A program made the translations under genes and the position numbers. Below, one piece after another: positions 1 through 13,280 of a DNA stretch of 64,000 bases. The stretch is from contig SEMN01000020.1 of the NCBI GenBank assembly GCA_005408345.1, positions 2,051,501 to 2,115,500 of the forward strand, written 5' to 3'. Origin of the DNA: Macquaria australasica. Its lineage: Eukaryota > Chordata > Actinopteri > Centrarchiformes > Percichthyidae. Every line of letters begins with the position of its first letter. The first letter of the stretch is position 1. The notes beneath the pieces were generated by a model, which was not told the origin of the DNA, did not search any database, and saw only the letters and a program-made list of their open reading frames with translations.

Positions 1-2230
1 ATAAATGCACTGTAATGTATAGTTTAGTCTCACTGCTCTCAACAACCATGTCTCCAGCAGCAGAACCAAATAGCAGACAAAGTTTGGATCTAGCTTGGGA
101 GGAAAATTAAGCATCTAGCAAGCTAAAGAACCCATTTTTGAAGGATACCAACACACTGCCGAAATGACAGTAAATGTTTAACATAACATTCGTAAAGTGG
201 CCACAAATAGAACTGCAAAAGAATGCTAATGTTTCTCTGTATCTGCTGCTGTACATGTAAAAGTAGGCCACTGTTTAACATGTTAGCTAAAACCTTTGTA
301 AGGTGATAAAATGTCAGGCTGTGTGTCTGTCAGCTTGTTGTGGAGTTCTTCTACCCTCAAGTGGCCACAAAAAAAAAACCAGACACAATTAATACAACTT
401 TAACTATTTCCAGAGTCAATTTTAGATAAGATAGAACGACCCGGACCCACCTACATGTTGGTGTTAAATGGTCCAAAATCAGGTAACCAATTTTGGGCAA
501 TATGAAAACTAGAGGTCAGAACTTTTAGTTGGAAATGTATTTGTGAATAGATCTAAAGAAAGAAGATCAGTCAATCATTCAGCTGGATTATACCATATTA
601 TTAATTGTTCAACTTTTCACTATTTTCCCAGCATTTTGTCTCCGAATCGCAGTACTTTGAAAGCTACTGAGTTTGTTATTAGTAAGACTTCATCATGGAG
701 CTCTTTGTTATATTTCTTGTGTAAGTGTCAGTGGTTACTGAGCTTGATGCACATTAGAGGGGTACTTGAAGAAATTACACTGTGATTTGTACTTCACTTA
801 GTGCCCTGCTACATAAAGAGGTCTATGCACTGTAATAAGCTATTGGGACCTAGAAAGCCAATTACATAAAAATGAATCAAGACGTCACTGTACTTACTAG
901 ATGTTAGAACTCTCCACACTTACAATTTCCATTCACACCCCTGCATGATGTCCAACTAAAATATAATGTATATTGCATTTTCTCAAACTTGTATATTGAA
1001 AGCATTATAAGACAGGCCTGCTATACACAATGGATGTGACAGAGCTAAAAGGCTTTCCTTCATCACTGAAAGCCCAACTGATGACAGATCTCTGCAGAAA
1101 CAAACCTCCATTTTCTTCTCAATCTGATTAAAAAAAGAATGCTGCCATTGTCCCTGTCAAGCTTAGTGGATACCCATTAAGGATATCCATTAAGGCCTGT
1201 TTTCATTTCATTTTGAAGATGCTTTTATCGGGAGAGACTTAACAGTTAGGGCACAAAGAGAGGTCTTATATGTCAGCAATTTTAAGGTGAGCAAGAAACC
1301 GAGTGTCAGAGTAAAAAAGGGAAAAATGATATTTATTCTTTTTCCCCCCAAAATACATTACTTATCTAGAATCAGTTTGAGCACACACCTCCCTGAATTC
1401 CATTGTTCTTCAACAAAAATGGCCATTGACTTGTTTTTCATGGAACAATAAAATGTGGGTCTATTCAGCAGCCACAAAGGTGGAATGATGGCAGATCTGT
1501 CTTTGTTAAGGACCAGCACAGTGTGAAATTAAGTGTTGTTGTATGCAACAGCATCTATTAGTGTGTATGCCTGCTAACCTCTGTTAGCTTATCAGGGCAT
1601 CATAAACATTCTAATTTTCCAACAGATGCTTTAATAATATAGCAGCATGAATATTCAAGAATTAAAATTACACACTGCAATTACTTAGTGTTACATATTA
1701 CAAATGAGAAGATGATGTGTTTTGTTAGTAAATTACAGCACCAAATGTCAGCTGTGATTCAAGTAGGGCTTGTGAAAGGAAAACATAACAGTAAAGGTTT
1801 CTTTAACACAGTCTCTTGCCTTTAATGGCTTTAGATTATTTCTATTTTAACATTAGACTTGATCCTGTCTTAAAAGGATTCATCAGGCAATAACAACCTA
1901 TATTAAATGGTGCTAATTACAACTCATAAGTGGTTATATCAAGAATCCTCTAAGAGGCATTCAAGAAAGGACACTACATACATAGTTATTTTTTAATGTA
2001 CTGAAAGAATCTCTTTGGAGTCAGAACAAGAATATATGTTTTCTACCATATGGCAATAATGTATAAATAAACTACAAACAGCAACAGTCAAAGTGTGTTT
2101 TCTTCTGAACTGCGATCAATGACAAAAAAAAGACGTAGAGATTCTTTTAAGATGAGCCAAGTGGATCAGAGTGGCTCTGCAAATCTTTTGGAAACTTTAG
2201 GCTCTCCTCATTATGGTGTAAATAATCATA
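1..2230. other. AT-rich noncoding sequence; possible 3' UTR at its right end
   Basis: I see no supported coding exon here. Open frames are short and stop often. If the candidate minus-strand gene to the right is real, its 3' UTR would occupy the right end: on the minus strand an ATTAAA variant polyadenylation signal lies near 1993-1998, roughly 235 bases past the stop codon, and an AATAAA lies farther on near 1332. Neither signal is proof of a transcript. Confidence 0.4.
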
Positions 2231-4782
2231 TCAGCAGCTAAAGTGGCAGTCTGTGTCCATGCAAGCTCGGCGCATCACATCCTTTTCATCTGGGGACTTC
2301 ATATAGTCTCCTGCAAAGATAAAGAGGGATAAAAAGATGCTTTGTGGGTGCATATTGAGGTCTCGTTAGCTCAGCTGGTGAAGCCGTCTTAGCTCCTGCC
2401 ATAAACATTATAACCAAATAAAAAGGGTTTAATTTGAATAGAAAAAGAAGGTGCACAATATGCAGCACGGTGATGGCAGAATAGACCCCAAAATCCTCCC
2501 CTCCAACTATTGCTGTTGTCATATCTTGTGGCACATAAAAGGTAAAAAAAAAAAAAAAAACACTTTATTTACTGAATCTGAAATTTTGAATGAATGAATG
2601 AACAGAATTGGTAAATTGTGCTGCTTTTAATTGGGCATAAGAGACATTTATAATACATTAACACATCATTACAGAAAACATCAGTGGAATGATTAAAGCC
2701 TTGAGTCTAAAGCCAATGACATACTTGTCAAAGAAAAGGAAACAAGCAACTGTTTGAATCGCACAATGACTCATGCTAGACTCGAGCTTGAAGTGTAATG
2801 TTAGATTGAGCTCACCTTGTTGCTTTGATTTTCTCCTTTCAGAGGTGTAGTTCATGGCTTTAGTGGTCCTTAAATGTAAGAGTGATTGCAGTTTTCCTCT
2901 CACACCTACACTACTTACTACAGCAAATGTGCTGACTGAAATGTAACTCGTATACAGTTCAACAGAGGGGAGAGTTGTGTCTGATTGCATGGGCAGCGAC
3001 CACTGAAGGACAGGGAGAATCCAGAAGGATCTCTCAGCAACAATCCTTTAGCTAGTTGTTATGGCTAATTGCACATCCAGGAGAAATGCAGCACCATGTG
3101 GTCCAAATCTAAAAGGTTAAAGAATCTTTGAGAATTCTGGAAATACCTTTAGAAATCCCTCTGGGTTATTTAAAGATTGCCAGGAATTAATGTTTTGGAA
3201 AAACTAATGCTTACCTCTGTGACTCAAATTCAATGGCCATACATGAGAAGCACCTCCTCTTCTGGGTTGAGACCGGCTCATATAAACCAGCTTTGTTTTG
3301 GTTTTGTTGGTCCAGCTGCATAGAGCTGCAGAGACTGCTGCTGATTGTCAGTGGGATAAAAAGTCATTTGATTTACTGTAATAAATAAAACGTTTTTTCA
3401 ATTCAGCTTTAAGAACCAGTGAAGCACTTTAAACGCTCCATATTTGTTACCTTCTGTTATATAAAAGGACATTACTTTTCTTGAGTGGTTGAAAGTGTCT
3501 CAGTCATTGCATTTAAAAATCTTATATCTCTGGGGTCACAGCAGTATTGAATACACATTACATTTCTGATACAGAAAAAGTGGAGAAACACAAGGTTTTA
3601 TATGCACACACAAAAAAACACACATTCAAGAGGAAGATGAGAGGAAGAGAGTTGAGAAGGCTCATTGAGTTAGAGTTTTAACAAACAATGGCAGCTGCAG
3701 AAAAGACTCACATGTTAAAATCTGTGACATGTAAATATTGTATATATTTAGTCAACAAAACAACAATGATGTGCCATCTGTGCTACACATTTGTCTAATC
3801 CAACAAGAAACATTACAAACATGTTAGCACACATATGAATATCACAAGTGATTTTTTCCTAAGCTGTTTAAGCTAGGAAATACATAAATGTTACATAATG
3901 AGGCCATCTTGCACGGTCAGACATCCTAAAAAGCCATTTCAAGAGTTCCAGGGTCTTAAAACACAAAAAATAGGGAGAAAACCTTTGAGAAACCCTTTCT
4001 TTTAAAAATTCTTTAGGGTCAGTTTTCATAGTAAACAATTTTCTGCTGGAGTATAAGCAGACACCTCTCCTGTGAACTAGGTGCAGGTTTGTTTTTCCAA
4101 TCCTGTATGGCCACATTTGTATTTGATGACAGCTTCAACAACTGCTGCCTGACAAGGGCCACAGTCACCTCACCCCTTAGTGTGTGTGTGTGTGTGATTA
4201 GCCGGCAACAACAGGTGACACTAGCTGAGTTAGAAAAGGCACTTGAAAATTAGGTGTAAGACATTCAAGTAGCAGGTAAAGGTGACATTGTTGCACTGTG
4301 CTACAAGTGAAGGATCAGAGTCGTGGCGGACCACTGAGATCCCTCACATAAAAAAAAAAAAAGAAACATAAAGAACAACATACTCAAATAGAAGCTTTAT
4401 AAAGAAACATGTAGGAGAAAATCTGAGAGCAAAGCCTGATTGGAATGACGAACAAAAACAAGCAAGCGTTGTAGTATTTATTATTCAACATGACAATGTC
4501 AAGTTGAAGTATTTGTATTTGCAATGACATTGATATGAAAATGACTGGCAATCAGCTCTTTCTGTGTCTAGGCTACGGTCAGTCTAACAAAGTGGGCATG
4601 TGTGAAAGAAAATAGTGATGACTAAAGGAAAGACATTGAAAGTCTGGCTGGTAGTGGGTTTGCTTACCTCATCAGCGGCTAGTTCAAGCAGAGGCCCCAT
4701 GAGCGGCCGGCCCAAATGGTGTTTGTTGAAGATGTTCTTGTTCAGGTTTTGTTGTTTGAGGTTGAGATCCAAAAAAATAAAT
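2231..4782 (-). CDS. Candidate 3' part of an unrecognised gene (four phase-compatible exons)
   Basis: Four exon-like blocks on the minus strand join in one frame. In transcript order they are 4782-4668 (115 nt, donor GAG|GTAAGC), 3315-3215 (101 nt, donor GAG|GTAAGC), 2868-2816 (53 nt, donor AAG|GTGAGC) and 2310-2231 (80 nt to TGA, acceptor TTATCTTTGCAG). Entry and exit phases agree at all three junctions and no stop interrupts. The visible C-terminal part is about 116 residues. It starts with FIFLDLNLKQQNLNK, passes through AGLYEPVSTQKRRCFSC and ERRKSKQQGDYMKSPDEKDV, and ends RRACMDTDCHFSC. I do not recognise the family: no membrane segment is obvious and cysteines cluster near the end. The blocks carry more CpG than their surroundings. 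The acceptor of the 53-nt block is weak. Any 5' exons would lie to the right, so the gene would be head-to-head with cdcp2. A set of chance pseudo-exons, or a noncoding transcript, remains possible. Confidence 0.45.
2311..2815. other. Intron-like spacer with a tRNA-A-box-like fragment
   Basis: This lies between the last two candidate exons. Positions 2360-2388 read like the first part of a tRNA or tRNA-derived SINE (TTAGCTCAGCTGGTGAAG resembles a pol III A box). No convincing B box or cloverleaf follows, so it is at most a SINE fragment. A run of A lies at 2547-2561. Confidence 0.3.
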
Positions 4783-7700
4783 CTGGAGGTAGTTGGCCTA
4801 ACAGTTAACAGCAATAAACCATGTAGGCAAACAGGTGTAGGCTCTTTCTCAGTCCAACAGTAGCTCAACAAAGTCAGCACTCAACTCTGGTACACATGAG
4901 CACTTCATACACCTGGATGTCTGAGTTACTTGATAAGCCCCGCCCACTACCGGCCAGCCTAAAAGACGAAAGAAATCAATAATGTGAGCCTAATAATATG
5001 AGCCTAACACTCAACCTAACAGAGGTTACTGTAAAGGTAAACTTTGAAATGGGAGAATACTCTACTACTACTCTATTTATAATAAGTTCTTATATAAGTC
5101 AGTTTAAAGACTCTTTCTAAAGAGCATAATTCAGCCATATTCAGCTATATAGTTTATTAATGACATTTCCGCCATGTTGGCTTAAAGTTGGCTTAAGTGT
5201 CTTTAACTCAATAAAATATAAAATTGTTGTATTTTGTAGGAGATTTAGGGAAAAGGACAAGGCAGTTTACTGACATTACTTACAAATGTAACCCTGTCAA
5301 ACTGTTAGGTTTTACTTTTGTGAATGAACTTACACCCACACCACAACTCTCTTTTTTGGACGTCCGTCTTTTTTCTCTCCCAGTGGTGATATATTTCAAC
5401 TTTATTCCCACACAGCTGACACTTCAGTAGACGTCCACATCGGCACCAGCTGTTGCTGGAAGATTAACTTCAAAAGGTCCTATACATCTGAAAGGATCCC
5501 TTTTGTTTGTGAGGAGAAAACAAAAACAAACTGCTTATCCCACTGTGTTACCAGCCAGCGTCCGTCCACAGCATGCAGACCATGGAATGAATTCTTATCG
5601 CTAGTGGTGCAGTCTGGTCTCTATGCAGCACTGACACTGTGTCTGGATGAAAGATGTGTTTTGATGAGGGCAGCATGAGAATTTAATGAAGCATGATGGG
5701 AGCGAGCCTGAAGCTATGGACGCCTATTGATGTGAGATGTTTTAAGGGGATTCCTCCTTCTTTGCCTTCATGAGTTGGATACCATTTTATGTGATTCTGC
5801 AATTCTGAGTCCCTGTACATGTATTGCAAACATGTATGTTTCAGACAAAACTGTGACCCTGACTTGAACTGCTTCATAGCCATAATTTGACCTAAAAGGC
5901 CACGCCACAGAAAATAATAATCTAAAAATATCTTTCTCAGATAACACCATCACACCTTAGCGAAATCCCCTGATTCATCTTTAGTTGAAAAGCGAGAAGG
6001 ATTCAAAGGCATGCCTCGGGCATTAGCTTCTCCAGCTACCCTTTGATATTGGGACACCCCAGCGTAAGTCTTGGTTTCTTACTGTATTTATTAGTTGCTT
6101 TATCAGATCCTTGATGGTCTCAGTTCAAAATGGAAAGAGCGAGAATCCTCCTTAGGGGTGAATATGTGTGTTGAATGGAATAATGTCTTTTTCTAATGTG
6201 CTTTCCATTCACTTCCTCACAGTCTCCTCAACATAACCTCTTAATGTTTCTGTCTGTATACAGGCATCCTCTCCAGTGTTCCAGTAACAGGTCTCCAAGA
6301 GGTCAATTAACGGTAATGAGGCAATAATGTGGTTTACTCCAGACCTAATTAGATTTCGTTTAGCCAATGGGCTCTCAGATGTCCCATGTAAGAGGCTAAA
6401 CTATGCATATCATTTACTGTGTGTTTTGTTTCATTTCACTTCACTTAGACTGAAAGGGGTTCTCACTGAGGCAGCAGTAACACCCACCCATCAAAGATAC
6501 AATTGTTTGCCTTTTAAGACTCCATCAACCTATCCCAGTTACTGTGAATGTTCACAAATCCCTTTAGTCTATGCTCTTTTGTGTCTCTAACATCCAACTA
6601 CATGCTGCCTCCTGATTTTCCCTTGGCAATCAGACATTAGCAGTCAGATATCAAATATGAAAGAAGTTCAAACGAAGACTACAGGTAGATGTTGACGTCT
6701 TTTTAAATTTCATAAAGATTAATGTTCATGAAGTGTTTTTAAACCTTTTTGACCTTATTTTGGCAGCTACACTAACCCAAACTGTGTGGGAGGAGGAAGC
6801 ACAGGAATAACTAGAATTAAGACAGAAGGTGGAAATCAGTGTTATTGCTAAAGACCCGGTCCAGCCGGGGCAAAGTCGAGAGCCCCGTTCTGGTGGTTTG
6901 ATTCAAATAAATGAAGAAGTGGGCAGAAAAGTGGTGCTTTAATGCAAATTCGATCAGATGAAATATTACACACTCAAATCTTAAGTGGCCTTTAAAGTCA
7001 ATTGACTGGCTGCTGAGTCGAAACGTGGCAGGGGTGGTGTCCATATTTCACACGCCATTCCACCGCATGGAGCTTATACATTACCACACGTGGGGAGAAT
7101 AGCTCAGCTCCGACCCTGTGGCCCTCAGCGGCGGTGTAACACAGACTGCATCCGTCACAAGCACCGAGCAGGAATGAGGTCTTTTCTTGGCAATTTGTAC
7201 CACAAAGGCTCTTTTAAGTTATAGAAAATTATAGGGGATTTGCAGTTTCACAGTGAACATAAGAATGTAAGAGAGCTGATGAATATAGATATATAACCAA
7301 ATTCAATCTGTGCTTAATATCTCACTTAGAGCTAATATCACATGTAGGAAATGACATGGTTGGGGTTCACAGAGTGCAGAGTGAAAATTTTGCCCAAAGT
7401 CAATGCTGCAGCTGAACTATCTCCTTTATTGTTGATTAGCTGAGGGTTAACTTCCTTGGCGTGATTCCCTCCTAAAAGATGAAAGGACAGTTTCCATGAT
7501 AAGTGGATTTCTTCCCTCAATTGTGTCTGTGGAGGCAGAATATCTATATGTGCACATGTGTGAGCGGGGGGCTTTTCGACAACTCAGATTTAATAAGGTT
7601 TTGCGACAGCTTCCATCTATTGGATTTCTCTGTCTCTTAATGTAATTCTTCCAACTGTACTGTATTTAATATGGGCCCACCAATCACATTATTCTAACTG

Positions 7701-10700
7701 CATTAGAAGATAAAAATAGAATACTGTAATCCATGTGCATTGTTTATTAAAATACATATGTATGTTTTGGTTTGTTCAGAATATCCTCGGAAAGCAAACA
7801 GATTGCTTGGCGCATCTGCGCATAATTTGATTCTTGTCATATCAAAACTTTTCAGATGAATGCCGCATCCTCTCCAATGCTCTCCATGGTGACAGAAAAA
7901 TGAAGAATATCAATTCATTTTTCTTTTTTTCCTATTAAGGCCTTCCATCTGCTCCAGCAAAGTCATAAAAGTATTAACATTCCTGGATGTGACAAGTAAA
8001 AAATGGCTCTTAGTTTTGGCTGAGGTACAAAGGAGAGGAGCAGAGAGGAACTAAAAACGAGACGCCTGTAGCATTATAACCATCCACTGTGAAATGCATG
8101 GTCCGTGTTTTGTCTTTTTTTTTCTACACAAAAAGCCGACTGGTTGAGAACCAGAGAGCTATGTTCTATTTTACTTATTACAGAAACATTGCTACAACAG
8201 CTACTGCTTTTCAAAAGTGGACTGTGGAAAACATGTTTCGCCATAATCTTAAACTTGGCCGTCACGCCATTTCATCAGGATAAACTGATGCAAGTTAGTA
8301 TCCCCCTTTCCAGCTCTTCCCAAGGGACACTGTTTTCTTTATTTCACACTTTCGATCTGGTGAGGATAGCTATAATCCCAACTGTGTCACCCATTGTCTA
8401 TATAACTATTCCCGGGGCTATAACGAACAGTACCAGACTCCCAAATCCCATAACAGGTGTCAGGGGAACCAAATTATTCACTCATACTCACAGGTTTATC
8501 TTTCTTCATTGCAGCCTGTCAAAAAAGCCAATACTTAAGGGTTTCAGCGTGAGTTGTTGTCTTACTTCTCTCTAAGTTAGATTTGTAGTGATAATGTATG
8601 GACTACTGCTAGCTACAGGAGAAAGTTGAAAAACAATTGCCTCAAGGGAGTGAGTCAGCAAATGGACAGGCTATGTACAGATGCCCTTAATGAATGTGGT
8701 ATATGGCATTTAAATGGTTCCTTCTCTAGCTAGACATTTCTATATAATCTCTAGATTTTCTCACTATGACATTTGACCTTCATGTTCATACCTGAAGGTA
8801 TGCATCAAAATACGGGAAGTTTCTAAGCAAACATAGTTGAACTTTTGGCCTATGAACTTTGGCCTAAGCATGCTTCTGCCGACAAAGTCATTACCCTCCA
8901 GGAAGAGCTACTGACACAAAGAGCATAATTCATACAGCGTGAGCCTGGAGCCAACTAATCAGTGTTCAGAGCGGGTGTAACTCTGCCTCATACACATCAG
9001 GCGTTTGCCAGAGAAACATTTCCCAAAGGAGAACTGCAGCACTCTGACTGTCAGTCACAGCCTCACTATACTATTACAGGAACGTAGTTATATAGCAGAA
9101 ACAAATAAATCTGAAAGGCCGATATATCACATTCATTTGTCTATGTAAAAATCCCCATTTGGGAATACATTAGTTGCGACAACATAAACACGTCTGGGTA
9201 CGACTTTATACTTCTTACACTTGGATATCACCAAGTTGCTAATATATTCCATAGCTTTCCTGTGTGCTCTCCATTTGCATTTTGCATCTAATTAAAAAGT
9301 CATCACTCAATATAAGCTGCTCTACTGATCAAGAATCATAACAAGCAACGTCTTTAGCATAAAGCATGACTGTTGTGGCTCATCATGAATGTGCTACTCC
9401 AGTTTATTCTATGCACCCAATTAACTTCAGCACTTCAGGTATGAACATTCTGCAAATAGCACTTTTTTATTTTAGGACTGAGACAGAATGTACATAGATT
9501 ACATATTTTCCTGGTGATGAGATTGACAGGAAGAATGGTTCCTTCTTGTTTTAGAGGGAGGGAAATGAAAACAAACATAGTATGATTACATTCGCATAAA
9601 CGAATGAAGATGAAGCAAATGTGGCATCGTCGGTTATGTAGCTGTGATGTAAAGTCGATAAATGATGGGTTGTTAAGATCAAAGTTTAAGCAAAGTTGAC
9701 AAATCCACAAATGAATTTTTTAATTACCCCAAATTCAAAAGGACCACAAAAAACATCTTAAGAACCAAATAGTTTTTCATAGTTGAAGTTTCTGCCTATC
9801 ATTATATCATTACAAAGAATAAAGCTCTGCTTTTTCTCCTTATTTGACATGACCAAATCCCTCCAAATACTGCATATAAAGTTGCACGCATGTGTTGTTC
9901 TATTAGCAAAACGGAGAGGATGTAATAATAGCCCAAAGTCATAACCCAAAAACATTTAATTCCTTGAAGTCTGCATGTGTTTATGAAATATTGCATTTCT
10001 ATCATAGGACATTTCATGCTTCTCACAGCAAATGGATGAGAAAGTAGGACAAACCAGTCTACATCAGTATGGGACAGTCTTAAATATGGAAATGTTATCA
10101 TTATCATTTTATCATTTTACTCAAAAGTAACGCCTGCCAATTATCTCTGAAATATCAATTTTAAAAACTCAATGGCAAGTCTTTTTTATTGCTTCTTTTG
10201 AATTAATCAGTGGAAACTCACATACAAAAGTGAAAGAGAAGTTGCTAGAAAAAATTATTGCTGCAGATGCTGCTGCACTAAATTAGGTTAAATTTTTGAG
10301 ACTTGCCTCTAATCATTGCTTTTGTTCTTGTGAATTCATTTATAATTTAACCTTCAGAAATCATTTTAAGGGGGGTAACTCATTTGAACTGGTCACAGTC
10401 TGTAAATAAATGTAACCTGTGACAAGGGATCACAAGCCAAAAACGTGACTGTCTCAATCATCCATTTGTGTTGATGTCAGGCAAAGTTCAGCTCTTACAC
10501 AAGTAAAGACAAGTCCTTTTTTTTTTTTTGCTTTGCACAGTAGAAGAAGACATCTTTTGTTCTGTCTCACATCAGCACTGATGTGCCATGGCAGAAACAT
10601 AGAAAAAAAAGTGAACTAAAACAAACTCAAGTGCACTATTTGTGTTTAGAGATGCGTCTTTGTCAAATGATAGAATATTCTAAGAAAGTAAGACAACTGC

Positions 10701-12564
10701 ATTGTGCACTAGAATCATAACTGGGACCAAAACCAGGACAGATGTGGAACTAAAACAAAAAATACCCCTAAGTGCCAGAGCTACATAAAACTAAAGGGAA
10801 AAACTTGCAAACAGTGTTTAGATTTATCAGATAACTGTTATGGAGTCAGAACAGCCTCAGTAAATGGATAGTTCAAACTGAATTTCCCCATCATCATATA
10901 GCCAGAGGTACAAAGAAATATCCTGCTTAAGAAGAGTTACTGATTCTGTGCTGAATTTTTACTTAATCAGTAGTACAGTGTCTGGTGTATAGAGTAAATA
11001 AAAAAATCCAAACAATGTTTTTACAATGGCCTTTCCTCTGCAGTGTAATAAAAAGAGTCCTCGCATTCCTCTTAATTCTTTACCTCAGTCACCCAAAGAA
11101 GCTTCTCTACAGCATTAACTGCAAGAGTCTGGCAGAACATAATGCAGCCTGAGCACAGAAAATCAAAGATGAAGTGGCCATCAGAAAATATGGCATATAA
11201 TTGGCAGGTGATGTACTGTGCTCTGGAGACTGCAGTCAGACGAAGCATGAATCTTTCCTCAAACAACCTGTCAACAACTTCTCTACCTTGATAATTATTT
11301 ACTCTAATGCACTGTTGACATTATAACACATTTTTTATGGACTCTGCTGAGCGTTCTGAAAATAAAATGTTGAAATTTATGTCAGTATTCACTCTATGAT
11401 TTGAAAACTGTTAATCGTCATTTTTAAGTATTACACTGATGTTGCCTTTGCTAGATTTGCAAGTTTAGCACACCAGTTGGACAACAACCTGCAAATGCTT
11501 TTAGGCCAGTATTATCTATCTGCTACAGATAAATGGGAACATTTAATGGTGCGGTTGCTTTACATTACTTTTAGCGTGCTTGCACAGGTTTGGCACGTAA
11601 TTTATTTATGCAAAACATGAGAAACAGCAATTTTCACATCCAGTGTTGTTGGAGAGCCTTTAAAACAGAAGTCTGTACTGTATGTGATTTAAACTGTGAG
11701 TTAATAACTGTAGTATTATTATGTCGTAAGTATTATGTTCTTGTATTGCTCAGACGTCGTAAAAAAGTGCAGTGACTTTGACACCGGAGACCAGAGTTTG
11801 TCTGGTAAGGTATAGGCTTCATAAACAGAGGATTGTGGTTTTGGTTGAATATAGAGAAAGAAAGTGTGTCCCGTCATTTCATTTAATGGTGATTTGAAGA
11901 TACATTCAGTTGAATCATTTTGTGACTTTGCAGACATGTTTGTCAAAAATGTTTCCTTATTATGTGAATAAAAATAAACATAATCCGAGCTCCTATATTT
12001 TAGGAGACAAAAAACACAACAAGAATACAGTGAGCTGAAAACTCTGCCCATTTGAAATAATGTTATCATGATATCGGTTATGTTACCCTATAGCTGGACA
12101 AGCCACCACAGCCCATTATTTTTAATTAGCTCCACCTTTTTAGTCCGTTAGTGCCAGTTGTACAGATTCTTATGCCGCATGTCAAACTTAATGTGAACCA
12201 ACCTCTCACGCTACAGATAAACATTAATGTTCAAACCAAGTAGCATTATTCAGATATCTAAAACATCAGCTGTACATTAAATATTACCCTTTAGAGAAAA
12301 TACTTTGTACTGGCACTGAACAGTCATGCAAGGACAAGAAATGCAATAAAAAACATTTCTCCACAAATGGTGGCCTCACTGGACCAGATTTCAGTGCAGC
12401 CACAAGACATGATGCACTTTGAGAAAGTGCTGTAAAAAAAACTCTCTTGCTGTTACTTTCTTGTCACTGTTGCTCTCTTCTCCACTTACACATAAAAGCC
12501 ATATCTAAAATCACGCAAAGGGGATTGTGGGAAATGTAGGAACTCACAAACTGCAGTAAAACTG
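4783..12564. other. Noncoding stretch without a recognised feature
   Basis: I see no exon of a known gene, RNA gene or well-preserved mobile element in this 7.8 kb. The longest open frame (8105-8575, plus) lacks an ATG start and any recognisable motif. A T run lies near 10519-10529. An exon-like minus-strand block near 11084-11268 was considered and not accepted. Confidence 0.5.
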
Positions 12565-13004
12565 AGGCCGTATTCAGACCAAATCAGGCGTTGCGGTGAT
12601 TAGCGGGGGTTGTGCGGCGGCGTGGGAGTGTCACATACTAACCAACAATCCCAACTTGAAGAGCGATACAACGGCAAGCGACTGCACAGCGATTAACGTC
12701 TTTGTACTCCCTCGTGGCATAGTTGAACTGCTGATGTGCAGTCATCACGGCAGCGATCGATCAGTCTCTCTTCCATCTTCACAGTTGCTCAGTAAACAGT
12801 GAAATGCTACAATGCTACATGGTAAACAAAGTTCTTCATCACCTGGGACGTTCTGGTCTGATCGCCAACGTGGCTGGCCACCGCAGTGTGACGTTGGTTG
12901 CGTTTTTCCTAAAGTTGATTCTGTTTTAACTGTTCGCCACAGGGCCGCTGCGTTTTTTTCCGGCACCCCCTGCGGTCCCCACCGCCGCAGCCTAAACGAA
13001 CTAA

Positions 13005-13085
13005 TAATGTTTATTTATAGAGCACTTTTCAAAATGCATGTTACAAAGTGCTTCACAAAGACAGCACAATAAAACATTCAAGTCA
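13005..13085. repeat. Teleost interspersed repeat fragment nested in the inverted-repeat element
   Basis: The text TTTATTTATAGAGCACTTTT followed by CAAAATGCATGTTACAAAGT and GCTTCACAAAG matches a motif that recurs widely in teleost genomes (TTTATATAGCGCTTTTCAAA, then GTTACAAAGTGCTTTACA). It lies inside the transposon, so it inserted later or was carried by it. The match is from memory. Confidence 0.55.
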
Positions 13086-13101
13086 TAAAATCAAGAAAAC
13101 A

Positions 13102-13105
<4 letters not shown>

Positions 13106-13140
<35 letters not shown>
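13106..13140. repeat. (AAT)n microsatellite
   Basis: About 11 uninterrupted AAT units directly follow the nested repeat. Repeats of this kind often sit at the tail of retroposed copies. Confidence 0.95.
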
Positions 13141-13280
13141 CATTTAAAGGAAAGAAAAGACAGTTCAAAGAAAATTTAAAACTCACATAAAATCAGGGAA
13201 GGCTCTCACTACCCTCATTCAAATGAATAGGAGGACTGGCGTTTTTGCCACAGCGCCTGATTTGGTCTGAATACAGCCTT

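Larger units (their letters stand above)
12565..13280. mobile_element. Non-autonomous DNA transposon with terminal inverted repeats and a nested repeat
   Basis: The left end (from 12565) reads AGGCCGTATTCAGACCAAAT and continues CAGGCG. The right end (to 13280) gives, on the opposite strand, AGGCTGTATTCAGACCAAAT and also continues CAGGCG. That is about 26 bp of near-perfect terminal inverted repeat flanking roughly 715 bp. The subterminal parts are GC- and CpG-rich, unlike the flanks. There is no transposase frame. A different repeat (13005-13085) and an AAT microsatellite sit inside. Flanks TGA and TTA could be a decayed 3-bp target duplication, as in PIF/Harbinger elements, but the superfamily is not certain. 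Confidence 0.75.

Noticed and set aside
2360..2388. Possible tRNA gene
   Set aside because: Only an A-box-like stretch is present. There is no anticodon arm, B box or acceptor-stem pairing, so it is a SINE fragment at best.
8105..8575. 156-codon open frame on the plus strand
   Set aside because: It lacks an ATG start and recognisable motifs, and no splice partners are evident. A frame of this length is expected by chance somewhere in 64 kb.
11084..11268. Exon-like open block on the minus strand ending ACTGAG|GTAAAG
   Set aside because: The donor is fair and about 61 codons are open, but the acceptor is poor, the translation (LRLTAVSRAQYITCQLYA) resembles nothing known, and no neighbour with a matching phase was found.
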